From NCBI RefSeq assembly GCF_003945595.2, contig NW_024104303.1, positions 1,164,736 to 1,228,735 on the forward strand: a DNA stretch of 64,000 nt, in the 5' to 3' direction. Positions 1 to 12,001 of the stretch are shown piece by piece. The position numbers were made by a program, and so were the translations under genes. Under the pieces are notes generated by a model. The model made no database searches. It had not been told where the DNA came from and was given only the letters and a program-made list of their open reading frames with translations. Positions within the stretch are counted from its first letter, which is position 1; every line of letters starts with the position of its first letter. The stretch comes from Pipra filicauda. Taxonomy: Eukaryota; Chordata; Aves; Passeriformes; Pipridae.

Positions 1-3000
1 TATTAAGTATGACAGGGAGCAGAAACTCAATTTTTATTCTATTGCCATCATTAAAAAACCCTCAAAAAACAAGCAAAATACCATACTGCTTCACTCAAGG
101 TAAAGTTACAACCCATTCAATCAAGCTTGAATAGGAAGTGCACATAAATCAACAGCCTTGTAGTCTCTCATGCTCTGTGCAGAAGTGGATGATCTTTAAA
201 ATTTTGAAAGAATGAAGTCTTAATTGTGAGGCACCTACACGTCTTCCTAAAAATGTGAATGAATTACTCAAATATGAAAACCAATTCCTGCACCATGAAT
301 TATAGCCAGAAACATAAAATGTGGAAACATGACACTCCGAGGAAGCACTCAGTGGCTTCCCATTCTTACAACTCCTTATGTACGTCATTTATGACTATGA
401 AGATTGTGGAAAAGAAGCACGATACTGAGGACTGGGTTTGATGAATCTACCTCCAGCTAAACAATCTCTCTTGCACACTTCTTCCTTCAGGTGTAGACAT
501 GTATACTGTTCTGTCCCTTTAATTTACAAGCCCCAGCCAAACCCAAATACTGATAGTAATAGTTGTTGGTCTTACCTCTCCTCTAGTCTTTGGAAGCAAA
601 CGCTGTGCTCCCTGTTACCTGAAGACAGTGACCAAACATTCCCCATTTGGACTTGGAAGCCAAATTCCTTGCAGCTACACTACCTGTACTCACCTCTGCA
701 AGGCAAACCACAACTTTCCAAGCATTAGAATATCCAAAGTCATTATTACATTGATTTATGCCTGCGTAAGCGCTCACATTCCGTGGTTCATCAGAGTACA
801 CTCAATTCTTCTTTATTTCTACAAGTAAAAGACACTTCAGGACAATTTAGACCGCTGAACACTATCAAAGCGATCACTTTCTTCATCTGCAATGGGACGG
901 GCAGAAACAGAAAAACGTAAACCCAACTCCAGTGAGTTAAGAAAGAAAGATACTCCACAATTAGAATTCCTCCACTGAAATTTAGCAATGATGTCATATG
1001 GGTTTTTTATAGTCTAAATTGGCCTGCATTTAGATGTTTTCCACATTCCAAAATAGCAACCATAAGCATTGCATTTTATGTGGAGCCAAAGCTTGGACTT
1101 GCAACACTGATAGGTGTATCTATCTGTATCCATATGTACCAGAAAAATCTGTTAATGCATACTAAACTTTTGAAGTAGGTGGGAGGGTTGAATCTAGAGA
1201 CATGCTCAAAGTTGTTTCTTTAATTTCTAGGGTTCCATTGCTGTTAGAAGGATGATATTCAGTTTCAGGAACACAGAAAAAAAGAAAAAAGATCCTCTAT
1301 TTTGGTACAGCACGCTGAAATGTCACAAGGCAAGGAGCGATTTGTGCCACTTATAAGCTTCCTTGGTGTTTCAGAACATATGGTGTGTCAGATCACACAC
1401 TGTTCTATGTCTCCTACCATGAGTAAGAGCTGCAGGACAAGTGGAGGAGTTGAAGGTAGCATCAAGTTCAGATTTGCAAGCACTGATACCTTGCTTCAGT
1501 GAAAATGGTATTAATAGAAAAAAATTAGGCCAGTGTGGCAAATAGTGTAGGGACACTAGGCTTTAAAGTGGTGGCTGATTTTAGGTAGCCTGCTAACTTT
1601 AGGAAGCCAGTGATACGCTGTGGTCCTGATACACTCATGCATGGCAACTTCACTAAAAGAGGAAGGAGAGCGATACAGAGACAGAGGCCAAACCTTCACA
1701 TCACAGTTCCATCCACACATGGGACACTTGCAATTTCTCCAAGACAGTCAAGCTGCTAATTTCCCCAAAGTACAAATACATTTATAAGTATCATTCTTTA
1801 TGTCTTCAAAACAGTGTGACAAGGTGTATTCATATCTTCACTGTAGACAAGCTTCCATGCAGCATTCAACATGTTATGGCTTAGGCAGGCAATGTAGTTT
1901 ATTAACAGATGCTTCTGCCTCTATTTTCTATTTCAGTGTGTTTATTGTATGAAAATAGAAGGACAACAATGGAAACCGTCACTTTTAAAAATCCAGTCTC
2001 CACCAGTACACTACTTTAGACTGCCTAAGCAATGTATTACGTGTGATGTTTTTAATCTGACAAAATACCCCATTTGACTCTATTTTTAAGTTGTAAGATA
2101 TGTTATCTGCTTACAAATTGGTTCCCCCTATAGCACTTTCTGGTTATTATCAAGTCACACAAGTTATATCTGATGAAGCAGTACATTTATGATCTACATC
2201 TATTTAAATGGTTTTTTTGCAACCTGTCTCTGAGGCAGGGCAACCATGTTCATTGATTAAAGATCCCATGGGGTTGATTAAAGTGAAATGATGCTCCATG
2301 ACTGATATAACAATTAATGTTATTAGAACAACTATTTTGAAACCGTAACTGCGGAAAAACTGCAATGGATTGGAAAAGATGTGTATCACCAGCCTGGGTT
2401 GTATGATCACCCCAAGAGAGGAAAATTGGAAAGAGAAAAATGGAGAAAGATAAGGGAAGAGAAAGAAAAACATCAACACCTGTGGCTATAGCGATGTGTA
2501 GGTGATGGTGGTCCATGGTTGTGATACACAGTCCTAGTCTGTTGGAGGCCTGTGTACACATCAAAAACTGGGGTTTTTATAACCCCAGCTCTTCCAGTAA
2601 ACACCCCAATAGCTCCTCTGGGAAGAGTTCTAGGCATACAGAGTTTTCTTTCTGGAAGATTCTTAAAGTCTAGCGGCATCGAGAGTGCAGGGTGTGTGTG
2701 TCTCTGTGTTCTGGTGTTCCTGGACAAAGTTTCTGAACAGTTTCTGAGTAAACTTTCTGCATTTTGTGGTTGTGCAGTGGTGGCTTGAGATGCTGGAAAA
2801 ATACCAGTAAAAAAAAAGCCCACTAGTCTCTGCAGCATCTATTGCTTAATGGTGTCTTCTTTAGTTTGAAAACAGCCTGTTTAATGCAAAATCTAGACAC
2901 AAGGTCTGAGTGGCTCACTACTCTTTTCAAAAAATTGTATAAGTAATATTGTACAATGTACCTTTATACAGACACTTTTATGCAAACTCACCAAACCTGT

Positions 3001-3560
3001 TGAATAAGTGAAATGCAAAAAAACTCCAGCAAATCATGGCAGTAGAAGAAAGAAATAAATGAACACATGGGAAAGTAGGAAAATATAGATATTCTGAAGC
3101 GATAGAAGGAGGAATAATAAGAGAGACAAACACACTAAAATCCTCTTCTAGAAGCAAGCACTATAAAAAAGGCTTTAGAAAAAAGCTCTTGTTGATCTTG
3201 TTGATCAAGCTGGAGAGACAGAGATAAGAATGTGTTATATGAGGAGGAAGATGAGAGGACTCAGGAAGACAGAGAGAGAAAGGAGAGAAAAGGTTTATGA
3301 GAAGATTCTTTTGGTCTGGAGAAAAGGATGAAAGGATTTTAAGCACAGATCTGTGGGGTACATTAATATTACAGCACAATGGATGTTTCTGAGTCCTGTC
3401 TCAGTCACCAGGCTGGTGTTTCAGAATAGCAAAAACTGAATGCATGTATTTAAATTCCTTTAACTTTATGATGATTGGTCAATTAAGAGTAGACTTTGAC
3501 TTTAATGTTAGTTAACAGTTTTAAAATATAACTTTCACTTTTACAATATTTTTGCAAATT
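1..3560. other. AT-rich non-coding stretch, no gene recognised
   Basis: I read both strands and found no exon, RNA gene or named repeat that I can support. Open frames here are short (up to about 120 codons), show no family motifs and have no coherent splice context. The segment at about 2490-2840 is somewhat richer in G and C and holds a palindrome with a TATA-like motif, listed separately. Confidence 0.6.
2568..2588. repeat. Perfect short palindrome containing a TATA-like motif
   Basis: Arms CTGGGGTT (2568-2575) and AACCCCAG (2581-2588) are exact reverse complements around a 5-base loop. On the minus strand the centre reads TTATAAAAA, so a TATA-like box lies inside the hairpin. The sequence shows the palindrome; a core promoter, for example of an old LTR, is only a possibility. 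Confidence 0.55.
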
Positions 3561-3599
3561 AAGATTACAGTGCCACAACACAATTCAGGCCAGTAGGGA

Positions 3600-3985
3600 A
3601 GTCTCCACTTTGACCCAGAGCAAACTCTGGTCTCAGGGTCTCAGGGTGTTATCAGGGTGTTATCCTGTGGGAGCTGAAAACCCTCCAAGCAGGGAAATGG
3701 CACCACCTCCCTGGGCCCATACGCACTGCCCAGCTGTCCTCAAGGGAAATAAACTTTTGTTATCTCCAGTCCCTCTAGTTCTGCACAGTTCACTGCCCAC
3801 CAGGACCCAGAGCCTTCTCCCCAGAGCTGCTCCTGATCTCATAGGCATGGCTGCCAGAACTCAGCCAGCCTGGGGTGTAGCTGCCATCTTCCCCTGCCCC
3901 AAGTACACGGGAAACTTGTCCTTTCCTCCTGCTAGTCCTGGTCCCTTTGGGCAGCTGCCCTGCCCTCGTATACATTGGACAGTGA
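3600..3985. other. GC-richer segment of unknown origin next to CR1
   Basis: This stretch is clearly richer in G and C than the flanks and abuts the minus-strand CR1 RT fragment. It may be the more 3' part of that element, but I cannot align it to CR1 by eye. A 146-codon plus-strand open frame covers it, rich in Pro, Ser and Leu without domain motifs, and I do not consider it a gene. Confidence 0.35.
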
Positions 3986-3987
3986 CC

Positions 3988-4222
3988 CCTGACTTGGCAC
4001 CACTTGCAAACCCGAAGGTGCACTTGGTCACCTTCCCAGGTCACGGATAGAGATGTTAAACAGGACAAACCCCAGAGCAGACCTTGTGAGATCCCAGAGG
4101 ACACCAGCCTCCAGGCAGGTATCTACCCCTCTGGGGATCACCCACACACCCCCCAACATCCAGCTTGGTTACAGGGACATTACGATAGGGTGCTGGAAGC
4201 CTTACTGAAGTCAACCTAAATT
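3988..4222 (-). mobile_element. CR1 LINE fragment, reverse-transcriptase region, antisense
   Basis: On the minus strand this resembles the middle of CR1 ORF2. The plus-strand text keeps the order seen in inverted bird CR1 copies: an 'aaac..gaaggtgcact' block, then 'gatgttaaacag', then 'gcagacc..gatcccagagg', and finally 'ccttactgaagtcaa', the reverse of the RT palm coding region. The open frame is broken and flanking ORF2 parts are missing or unrecognisable. It is an old 5'- and 3'-truncated piece. Assignment is by pattern recognition, not alignment. Confidence 0.6.
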
Positions 4223-4439
4223 TTATCTCCTATCTGCCACACATTCTTAAATTCAGTCACTTTATAACAGAAAAAAGCCAGATGAATGACGGAAATTTTA
4301 GTCTGAGTGAATGAACGTCTGGTAGGACCCCATCATCCTCTTCCTCAACTGCCAAGATATTGCTTCAAGAGGAACAGTCAGTGAGATAGAAACAGTGAGG
4401 TAGGGATGAATTTTACATTGAGCTGTAGAGGGTGGTTCT

Positions 4440-4886
4440 TGAGCTCAAGGACATTGAGAAGCCCAGAGCTGTCAGGACCCAGAGTCTCTTGTGAGACAAT
4501 CAGGTGAGGAGGTGGCATTTCCAGGAGCACCACAAGATATTTAAACAGCTCTAGGGAGTGAGAGTGACCTGGAGTGCAGCAAACAGGGCAGGCAAACAGG
4601 ACTTTACCTGTCAGAAGAATGTAGTGTGGCAGTTTGCACAGCAGTTCACTCGGGCAGGACGTGAAGGAGGGTGCAGCCACCCTCCTGGCTCCTGAGGGGA
4701 ATGGAGGTTTTCAGTTTATTCTGTCTGTAGGAGCCCAAAACCTGGTGGGTTTTGCCTGCTGCACTGGAATAGACACAGTGATGATTTCCACACAGTCAAA
4801 AACCATGGCTAGAAGGAGCATAGTGATCAAGACAGAGCATCCTCAGAGTCATACATCTGTTCAGGTCTTCTGGCTGCAGGGAATGT
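4440..4886 (+). mobile_element. Probable 5' region of the CR1 element that follows
   Basis: The segment leads directly into a recognisable CR1 ORF1 and has the mixed GC content of CR1 5' leaders. The text just before ORF1 ('gggcagcagagacac', then 'gtggtgtgaccag') is typical of the sequence that precedes CR1 ORF1. The left boundary is uncertain; 4440 is a guess from the composition change. I see no internal promoter motif. Confidence 0.5.
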
Positions 4887-5270
4887 TTGAGCATGGAATT
4901 AGTACCAGAGGGCAGCAGAGACACTTTTGTGTGGTGTGACCAGATGGATGATCTGCTCAGCCTGGTGGCAGAGTATTATGAGGAAGTGGAGAGGCTGAGG
5001 AGTATCGGGGCACGTGAGAGAGAAATAGAGCAGTGGAGTCACACCCTTCCATCCCTGAGAGAAACACAGCAGTTGGAATCCCAGCAAGAGAGTCTGGAGG
5101 GCCCTGACCCTCTAGGAGGTGACATAAAAGAAAATGGGGAATGGAAACAGATCCCTGCTTGGGGAGGTGGGAGAATCCTGTCCCCACCCCCCTCATCTTC
5201 TCAAGTGTGCTTACAGAATAGGTATGAGGTTCCAGAACCCAAGGATAGTGAAGATGAAGGTCTGTCTTAG
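4887..5270 (+). pseudogene. CR1 ORF1 remnant (nucleic-acid-binding protein, N-terminal part)
   Basis: An open frame of 127 codons reads through the start of CR1 ORF1. Residues about 20-55 hold an acidic, heptad-like stretch (MDDLLSLVAEYYEEVERLRS) and an REREIEQW motif, then polar linker sequence and an NRYEV motif, as in bird CR1 ORF1. In intact CR1 the ORF1 product binds RNA and has a downstream esterase domain. Here the frame closes at 5268-5270, before that domain, and the esterase remnant continues in other frames. The ATG at 4887 is the first in frame and probably not the original start. This is a decayed retrotransposon gene, not a host gene. Confidence 0.75.
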
Positions 5271-5337
5271 GGGTTATTTAGAACAAATCACTCAAGTAGA
5301 CACGTCACAACTGCAGGTGTTAAAAAAGAAAGAATAA

Positions 5338-5658
5338 TTGTAGTGGCGACTCCCTTCTGAAGGAAATCAAGAGCCCTGTACACCAACTGAACCCATCCCA
5401 CAGAGGTCTGCTGCCTTCCTGAGGTCTGGATGAGAGCTGTTACCAGGAGTCTCCCTTGACTAATTCAGCTTTCTGATTATTATCCACTACTGGTTGTTCA
5501 GGTCATCAGTGACAAGGTTGATGAAATAAGTCCAAGGGCAATCAAAAAGGATTTCAGGGCACTGGGGCAAATGGTTGAAGGGACAGGAGCACAGGTCTTG
5601 TTTTCCTAGATTCCTTTGGTAGCAGGGAAGAATGCTGAAAGGAACAGAGAGCCAGCAG
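5338..5658 (+). pseudogene. CR1 ORF1 esterase-domain remnant (GDSL motif)
   Basis: Codons at 5345-5356 spell Gly-Asp-Ser-Leu, the nucleophile motif of the GDSL esterase fold known in the ORF1 of CR1-like elements. Further on, 5490-5510 gives YYPLLVVQV and 5525-5610 gives a conserved SPRAIKKDFRALG stretch followed by VEGTGAQV. Several stops and frame changes interrupt it. At about 5658, just after an AERNRE-like stretch, similarity jumps to ORF2 reverse transcriptase. The rest of ORF1, the ORF2 endonuclease and the RT N-terminus are missing, so an internal deletion joined these parts. Confidence 0.65.
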
Positions 5659-6204
5659 ATCAGGCCTAGCCAGCATGGGTTTAGGAAAAGCGGGTTCTGA
5701 CTGACCAGTCTGATCTTTTATGGTCAGTTTACCTGCCTAGAAGTTAAGGTAAAGCCTGTGAATGTTATCTATCTGGACTTCAGAAAAGACTTTGACACCA
5801 TTTCCTACAGCACTCTCATGGAGAAGTTGGCAGCCCATAGCCTGGACAGGTTCACTCTGTACCGAGTTAAAGAACTGGCTGGAGGGACAGGCCCAGAGAG
5901 TGGTGGTGAACAGGGCTGCATCCAGTTGGAGGTCACTCACTAGTGGAGTTTGCCAGGGCTTAGCATTGGGTCCAGTCCATATCCCTAGTATCTTTATTGA
6001 TGATCTGGCAGCATCAAGTGTCCCCTCAGCAAATTAGGTGGGAGTGTTTTTCTGCTGGAGAGTAGGAAAACTCTGCAGAGGGATTTGGACAGGCTGGATT
6101 GGTAGGCTGAGGCCACTCCTATGAAGTTCAATAAGGTGAAGTGCTGGGTCCTGCCTTTGGGTCACAACAACCTAATGGAACTCTACAGGCTGGGACAAGA
6201 GTGG
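5659..6204 (+). mobile_element. CR1 ORF2 reverse-transcriptase fragment
   Basis: The segment begins with QHGFRK-like sequence and carries the RT palm motif YLDFRKDFDTIS (5767-5802), then LMEKLAAHSLD, GVCQGLALGPV and FIDDLA (about 5995-6010). The region that should encode the catalytic Phe/Tyr-Ala-Asp-Asp box is absent: the text passes from 'cagcaaatt' directly to 'aggtgggagtg' near 6030-6045. Later similarity is to the thumb region (LHLGHNN-like codons near 6150). Frames shift several times. CR1 reverse transcriptase primes DNA synthesis on nicked target DNA; this copy cannot do so. Confidence 0.85.
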
Positions 6205-6475
6205 CTGGACAGATGAAGGGGAAATCGTGCTTGACCAATCTGATACCCTTTTATGATGACATGGCAGGATGGGTCAACAAGGTAGGAGCAGAGGATGTGG
6301 TCTACCTTGACTTCAGCAAGGCTTTTGGCACTATCTCCCATAATATTTTCATAGGTAAGCTCCAGAAATGTGAGTTACGTGAATAGGGGCTAGGCAGATC
6401 AAAAATTGTCTGAATGGCAGACCTCAGAGGTTTGTGTTCTGGAGTACAATCCAGTTGAATAGTAGATGTAGAAGC
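6205..6475 (+). mobile_element. Second CR1 RT fragment in tandem, same orientation
   Basis: At about 6205 the similarity restarts at the RT N-terminus: KGKSCLTNLIPFYDDM, then VYLDFSKAFGTISHN (about 6299-6343) and GKLQKCELRE. Because this repeats the RT region already covered upstream, it is a separate element or a duplication. It differs from the first copy in the region after the palm motif (KLQKC versus KLAAHS), which suggests a different CR1 subfamily. It decays by about 6475 without a CR1 tail. Confidence 0.8.
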
Positions 6476-9400
6476 TCTTGTTGCCCTTGACCAGTCCCAC
6501 CAATCTCAACCCCACTTGAGTTTTAAATTTCCTCATACCATTTCTGTATATCTGGGCAGTATTTCTAAGTTCTTCCCTTGAATCCTTTCCCTTTCACCAC
6601 CCATATGCTACCATTTTGTGTTGGAGCTCTGTCACGAGTTTCCCAGTAGCTGAAGTGTTTTTCTGAGATGTCTGTTTTTCTGTATTCTTGTGCATGGACT
6701 TCTCCATCTTTGAAGCCTGTTTCTTAGTATTAAGCTACTTTGTGGATGGAATTTCCTCATTTACATTTATGATGTTGTGGTGTATTGATTTTCAGTTTAT
6801 TCTGGCTGTAAGAGCACAACACCCTGGGTATAAGGATTTTTTCTCTGCTTTCATTCTACTTTGGAGATGACGTGGTTTGATTTAGTGGCTCCAAAGAGTT
6901 AACTGTGAGACCTCTTGTCTTTTACTGCTTTGAGAGCAGATTTTAATATAATCATATATATAGCCAGGGTGTGACTATTGTTATTACAGAGTGGCTGGGC
7001 TTGTTCATTGTTATCAGGATTGCAAAAGCTGCTTCTGAGATAGAAATCTGTTTCGTACAGATTGAATGTGCACAAAAAATAAACTTACCTAAGATGGGAC
7101 AGGTTCTCATACTCTAAAATTCTAAGTTTGATTAATTTTTGTTTGTTTTTTCATTATTAAACTTTTTATTGTATCTACTCTGTGAATAAGAGGTATAAGC
7201 TATGTGAAAAAAAGAGTCCTTGTTCCCCCTGAGGGAAACAGAAGTAAGAAGTAAGCAAACATGTAAAGACATTTTTTCCCATTATTTTGCTCAATTGTTT
7301 CGCTGCTCTTGTTAAGAACGAAGTATATTAACTAAAAGGCTCTGAGCTAGGAGATAGCAGGGATTAGGTTGGAGAAGAACCCATAGATGAGCACTGTTAG
7401 TAAGATTCCAAAAATGTGAAAGATAGGAGGGACTTCACAAATAATAGGCTACCTCAGATGAATAAGTGACAGCTCCAAGTTCTTACAATGTTGCAGTAGT
7501 TAAAGGGTTAAGATTAGCAGGAATTACAGAGTTTTTGATTCAATTAGTCTGTTTGGGGAATAAAAATTTTTTTTCTGCGTATCCTTTCTTACTCAAGTCT
7601 CTTTTTCTGCTGCTTATTCCCATGATAAATAATAAAAAATACATTGATGCAAAATACTTTGCACTTACAGAGCATACCTTCAATCTAAACACTCTGCCTT
7701 TTTTGTCCCCTCTCATTCTTTCCTTCTGATCTTTTTACCTGGTTAATGCATCACACAAAAAGACACTACTGATGTGTCAAGACCACATTTTAAAAAGAAA
7801 TACTCATTTGTGGAGGTTACAGTATTCATTCCCTTTTTGAATCACTTCTGCCTAATAGTGCACATCTCTCTTCCATGGATTTCTAAATCCTACAGGATGT
7901 CACATCAGCCCTCACCCTGATCAAAAATTACTGTGTGTTTAATTTTGTTTTCATAGTTGACAGAAGTGCTTTAAATGCTCAAAGATTATGAAATAATTGG
8001 AAGTTAATATGTGATAAGGGTGTGTTTTATTGTAGGGTGTTTTCTTTCCTGTTTTTCCTTAAAAATACCTATGGATTACAGTAGAATTATTGTCTAAGTG
8101 TCAGTCCATTATTTTAGAGAGGTTTTGGAATTGCTGTGATGCCAGTAGATACACCTGTGCAGCATACTGGGAAGAGTGGTCAAGGAGGAAACATTCTGGC
8201 TCTTCAGTTATGGCTCTCCCTCTCTTACCTCTTGTAGCCATCCTGAAAAGATAACAGGGCAGTTAAGACAACAGTTGTTAGTGGATGTTTTTTATTTCTG
8301 ATTTTTGTTGAGTGAAATTATGAGCTAAACTCATCAAATGATTCATATGGTTTTACTCAAATTAAAACTGATGTGGTTGTGTCAATCTGTCAGTTTACAA
8401 ATATATTACACTAATTGAAGTTTGATGGAGGAACAGGAATGTGATTCTGGTTTTGTACAGCTTGTTGCTTCACTACTGGCCTCTTTTCTAACAGAAACAA
8501 AATTATTTTCTTGACTTTTCATTGGAAATTTTTAGATGCATAATAAAATACAGCTAATAAAATTTTTGCACTTGCAATTTTTTTTCATTTTCCTCACTTC
8601 CAGTTATGGTAGGTGGCTACCTATTTGTTCTGTCTGACTTCTAACTTATAACAGCCTGCAAAGAGGATATTTGTAAGAGAGGATTTATAACAGATTATTT
8701 GTGCATAATGTCCACAGGTAAAACATAAATACATTAACCAGACTAAAATATTCATCAATCAGAATCAAATACAAGAAAAGATGCTTATAGCTAGACCCAA
8801 ATTTTTCTTCTTTACTTTGTTTTTTTAAGGAAGAGATCAGAAAGCAGCACTCATAGGCATTTCTATCCTCAGGACAATATACTTTTAACAGTTCAGAACT
8901 TTTAAAATTTAGACTAAAATACAGGGTCATTAAATTTTAGACCTACTTTTCATGGTTCCTGTATCTGAAATTTGTTTGTATATTAATAATACAAATAATA
9001 CAACCTACTGTGTACCTCAGTGAATTCTAAAGACATTAAGATTTATTCTTTTCTCCTATTCCTTGAATATTTTGAGGTGATGAGTACTTTTTGAGAGGTC
9101 ATTGCCACATTCAGCACTTCATTTCGGAATTCATTTAGGAATCATATGAATATGTATACCTATATAATAGGAATTATCTATTGAAACTGCTAAAACTATA
9201 TGAAATCCTCCAGGCTTTCTAGAGAATAGCAATTTCAGCTTTGAAAACAGCGTGTTTCACTAAAACGTTGCATGTCCTAAAGTATGTCCACATCACTTCA
9301 TAATAATATTAAAGAGAGTTGGTGGTTGTCTTCTTGGCCACCATGATAACTCTGGGCTGGTTCTTCCAAGTAGCTGTGCCCTTCATTGTATTGTAGTTAT

Positions 9401-11559
9401 TGTAGTTAGCAGTCAGGATCAGGCCTGCTCAGGGCAAGCAAAGTCAGGTCCTAAATAAATTTTTCCTGAAAAGAAAAACTGGTTCTAATTACATTTCTCT
9501 TGCCTTTGCCTTTCTCCACCCTCTTGGTTTTAGAATATGTTAATTGAAATATCCTAGTTATACTTTCCTGAAATTAGGTCTGACATCAGACCATATACAG
9601 TTGCTGACTGCAAAATATATTTATTAGTCATATTTTTTCTTAACCATAATTCAATTCAGCTAGCTAAAAGAGATTTACTACTTCTGAAGCTCAGCTGCTG
9701 ACTTGGCATTCTTTTTATATTCTGTGGTGCAGAATCTCAGTTTTGTGAGTATTGACCTTCTTTTTTTTTTCTGCATCATCTTCGATTCTCCAGATGAAAT
9801 ATTTCATAGTAAATGGTTATAAAGCTTGAGTGGATCATGTTTATCTATCTAGTGATGTATCACTGTTCACTGCTGCTGCACTTAGTGTTAGCTGATCACT
9901 CGAGACATCAAAGCATTTGCTTCCTTTTTGCAAGTGAGATACTACGTAGTGTCGTTTGTATTCACCTCAGGCAGATGCTGAGCCTTTGTTCATTTCGTCA
10001 GAGGACTATTTATGAGGCTGTAAAAAAGATTAGTTTCTTCAAATAGTCTCCAAATTAAACTTTTAAAACTTTATATTGACACACAAGAATAATTACAGTT
10101 ATAAACCATTAAACATTTAAAGAAAATTTATAGTATCGGAGGAGAAAATTTACAGCTATAGTTAAATTCAATAAATTTTCTCTGAAAAGCATTTCCACAG
10201 AAACAATTCTGAGAATTAAAAAATGTAGTGCTTTATTAACAACATCAAAATGCACAGGTGATGTCTTTAGATATTTTTGAGATAGGAAGATTCACATTTT
10301 TATAAAATGTTGTTAATTAACCTTGCAGAAGTGTGGCACATGTACATATTTAGTCACACACATATATGTTATTTTTTAACTTGCGGGCTTTTACATCAGC
10401 AAGTATGGCAGTCTGAATTCACTTGCTATATCAGACTATATATGCTATGTGATCCTAGAAAGGCAGGGCAATAGCTTGCAATTTTCTCTCAAGAACTGTG
10501 ATACTGCAATTATCACACGCCTGTAGAGTGGTTAACATCTATGAAGTCATCTTAGTCAATCCTTTAGACAGTCCTTAGACAGTTCCTATTTTTCTCTGTT
10601 ACTATGCCTTGTGATTTAACCACTTCAATCCTTCAAATCTTTCCAATCATAGAGCAACACTCATGGGAGTCTAACTCTACTCAGCCCTCTTGATACCAAA
10701 TAAGCCTCCACTTTCTTGAAATATGCTCAAATTAGATTATTTGAGACAAAGTCCAAAGCCTATGGAAAGAAGTAAATAGATTCCCATTAGTATAGCTGGG
10801 CTTTAGTTCAAGATATTTTTCACTTCAATTATGGCATGCAGCCTCCGACACTCCTGGAAACATTGAAATTTTGTCTTTTCGATAAAGTAGGGATAAAACA
10901 TGTTTCTTTTCAACAGTTTATGCCCTAGAAAAAGCAGAAGCATATCAGATTCCTTACCTTTTAATTTGACTGAGTTATTATATAATTCATTATGCACAGC
11001 AATCAATCATATTTGCAATTGTTTAGTGTAAAGGAGACAGTAAGCCATATCACCGAAATAGAATAAATCAGAAATACCCAACTGAACACATAAATTAGAC
11101 TCTAAACATTCTGGTGATAGACTGTACTGTTCATTATTATAGGTTTGCACATCACGATAGGACATAGCCATGAATTTTAGGTGATATTACAGCACAAACA
11201 ATAATATGTTAGAATGTTGCAGTAAATAATCACATAAATAAACGTAGTTATTTAATGTGCAGATTTTGTGTCCAACTCCGTTGAGTGTTTACATTATAAG
11301 AAGCAACATTGCCTATCATAAAAATCTCAAATTTTACTTCAACAATTCAGTGCACTTTTTGGCAATTCTTTCTAAATGAAGGCCCTGGGATCACTAAAAT
11401 CTTATTGATAAAAAATACTGATTTGGACAGCAGTTGACAGTCTTTGACCATGTCAATGATAAATAAATAAATTAATAAATCTAAATGGAGAATCAGACTC
11501 TTAATTGTCTTCCCTAGATTTAGATGCACTTTTTTCAAAAGCACTAGAGGCTACACAGC
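6476..11559. other. AT-rich non-coding stretch, no gene recognised
   Basis: I find no exon, RNA gene or classifiable repeat. Homopolymer runs are short. A 37-base segment at 6789-6827 resembles 4708-4744 (see findings). Frames of 60-90 codons exist but lack motifs and are expected by chance. Confidence 0.55.
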
Positions 11560-11995
11560 ATTCTTGCTAAGACACTTCCCAACTCAGCCAGGACAAGGAA
11601 TGGAGACTGGAGCAAAGAGCTCACGGTGACCCTGGTCTGGCAGCAGCCTCACCACTAGCTGTGTTCCCACTGCAGCCTGGGACATTCCAGGGTGCTGGGA
11701 CCTGGCCAGGACATCCTGGGCAAGGCAGAGGTCACATGGGGCTCAGGTGTGCGAACATCCCATGGGGGCAAAGCGCTGCTCTGGACTGATGCTGACAGCA
11801 GCCTACAGGGGCCAGCAAGGCCTGAAGCTCATAGCCATGGTGCTGGACAGGGGGGCAAGGCCAACCCACAGGGAAGAAGTCTAGGGAAAACACTGCCAAC
11901 CTTGGGAGAGCACACAATCGTCAGGGACCATGATCTTGAGAAAGGTAGAGGAGCATGACTGGCATGGGATCTCCCAGTGCAGAAGAACAGACAAT

Positions 11996-12001
11996 TTTAT
12001 T
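11996..12001 (-). promoter_or_regulatory. Poly(A) signal AATAAA overlapping the stop codon
   Basis: On the minus strand the text reads CAATAAAA: the TAA stop of the terminal exon is part of the AATAAA hexamer. A TG/T-rich stretch follows within about 20 bases (minus-strand ATTGTCTGTTCTTCTG), as expected downstream of a cleavage site. Confidence 0.7.

Noticed and set aside
3610..4050. 146-codon plus-strand open frame
   Set aside because: Pro/Ser/Leu-rich without motifs, and its 3' part overlaps an antisense CR1 fragment.
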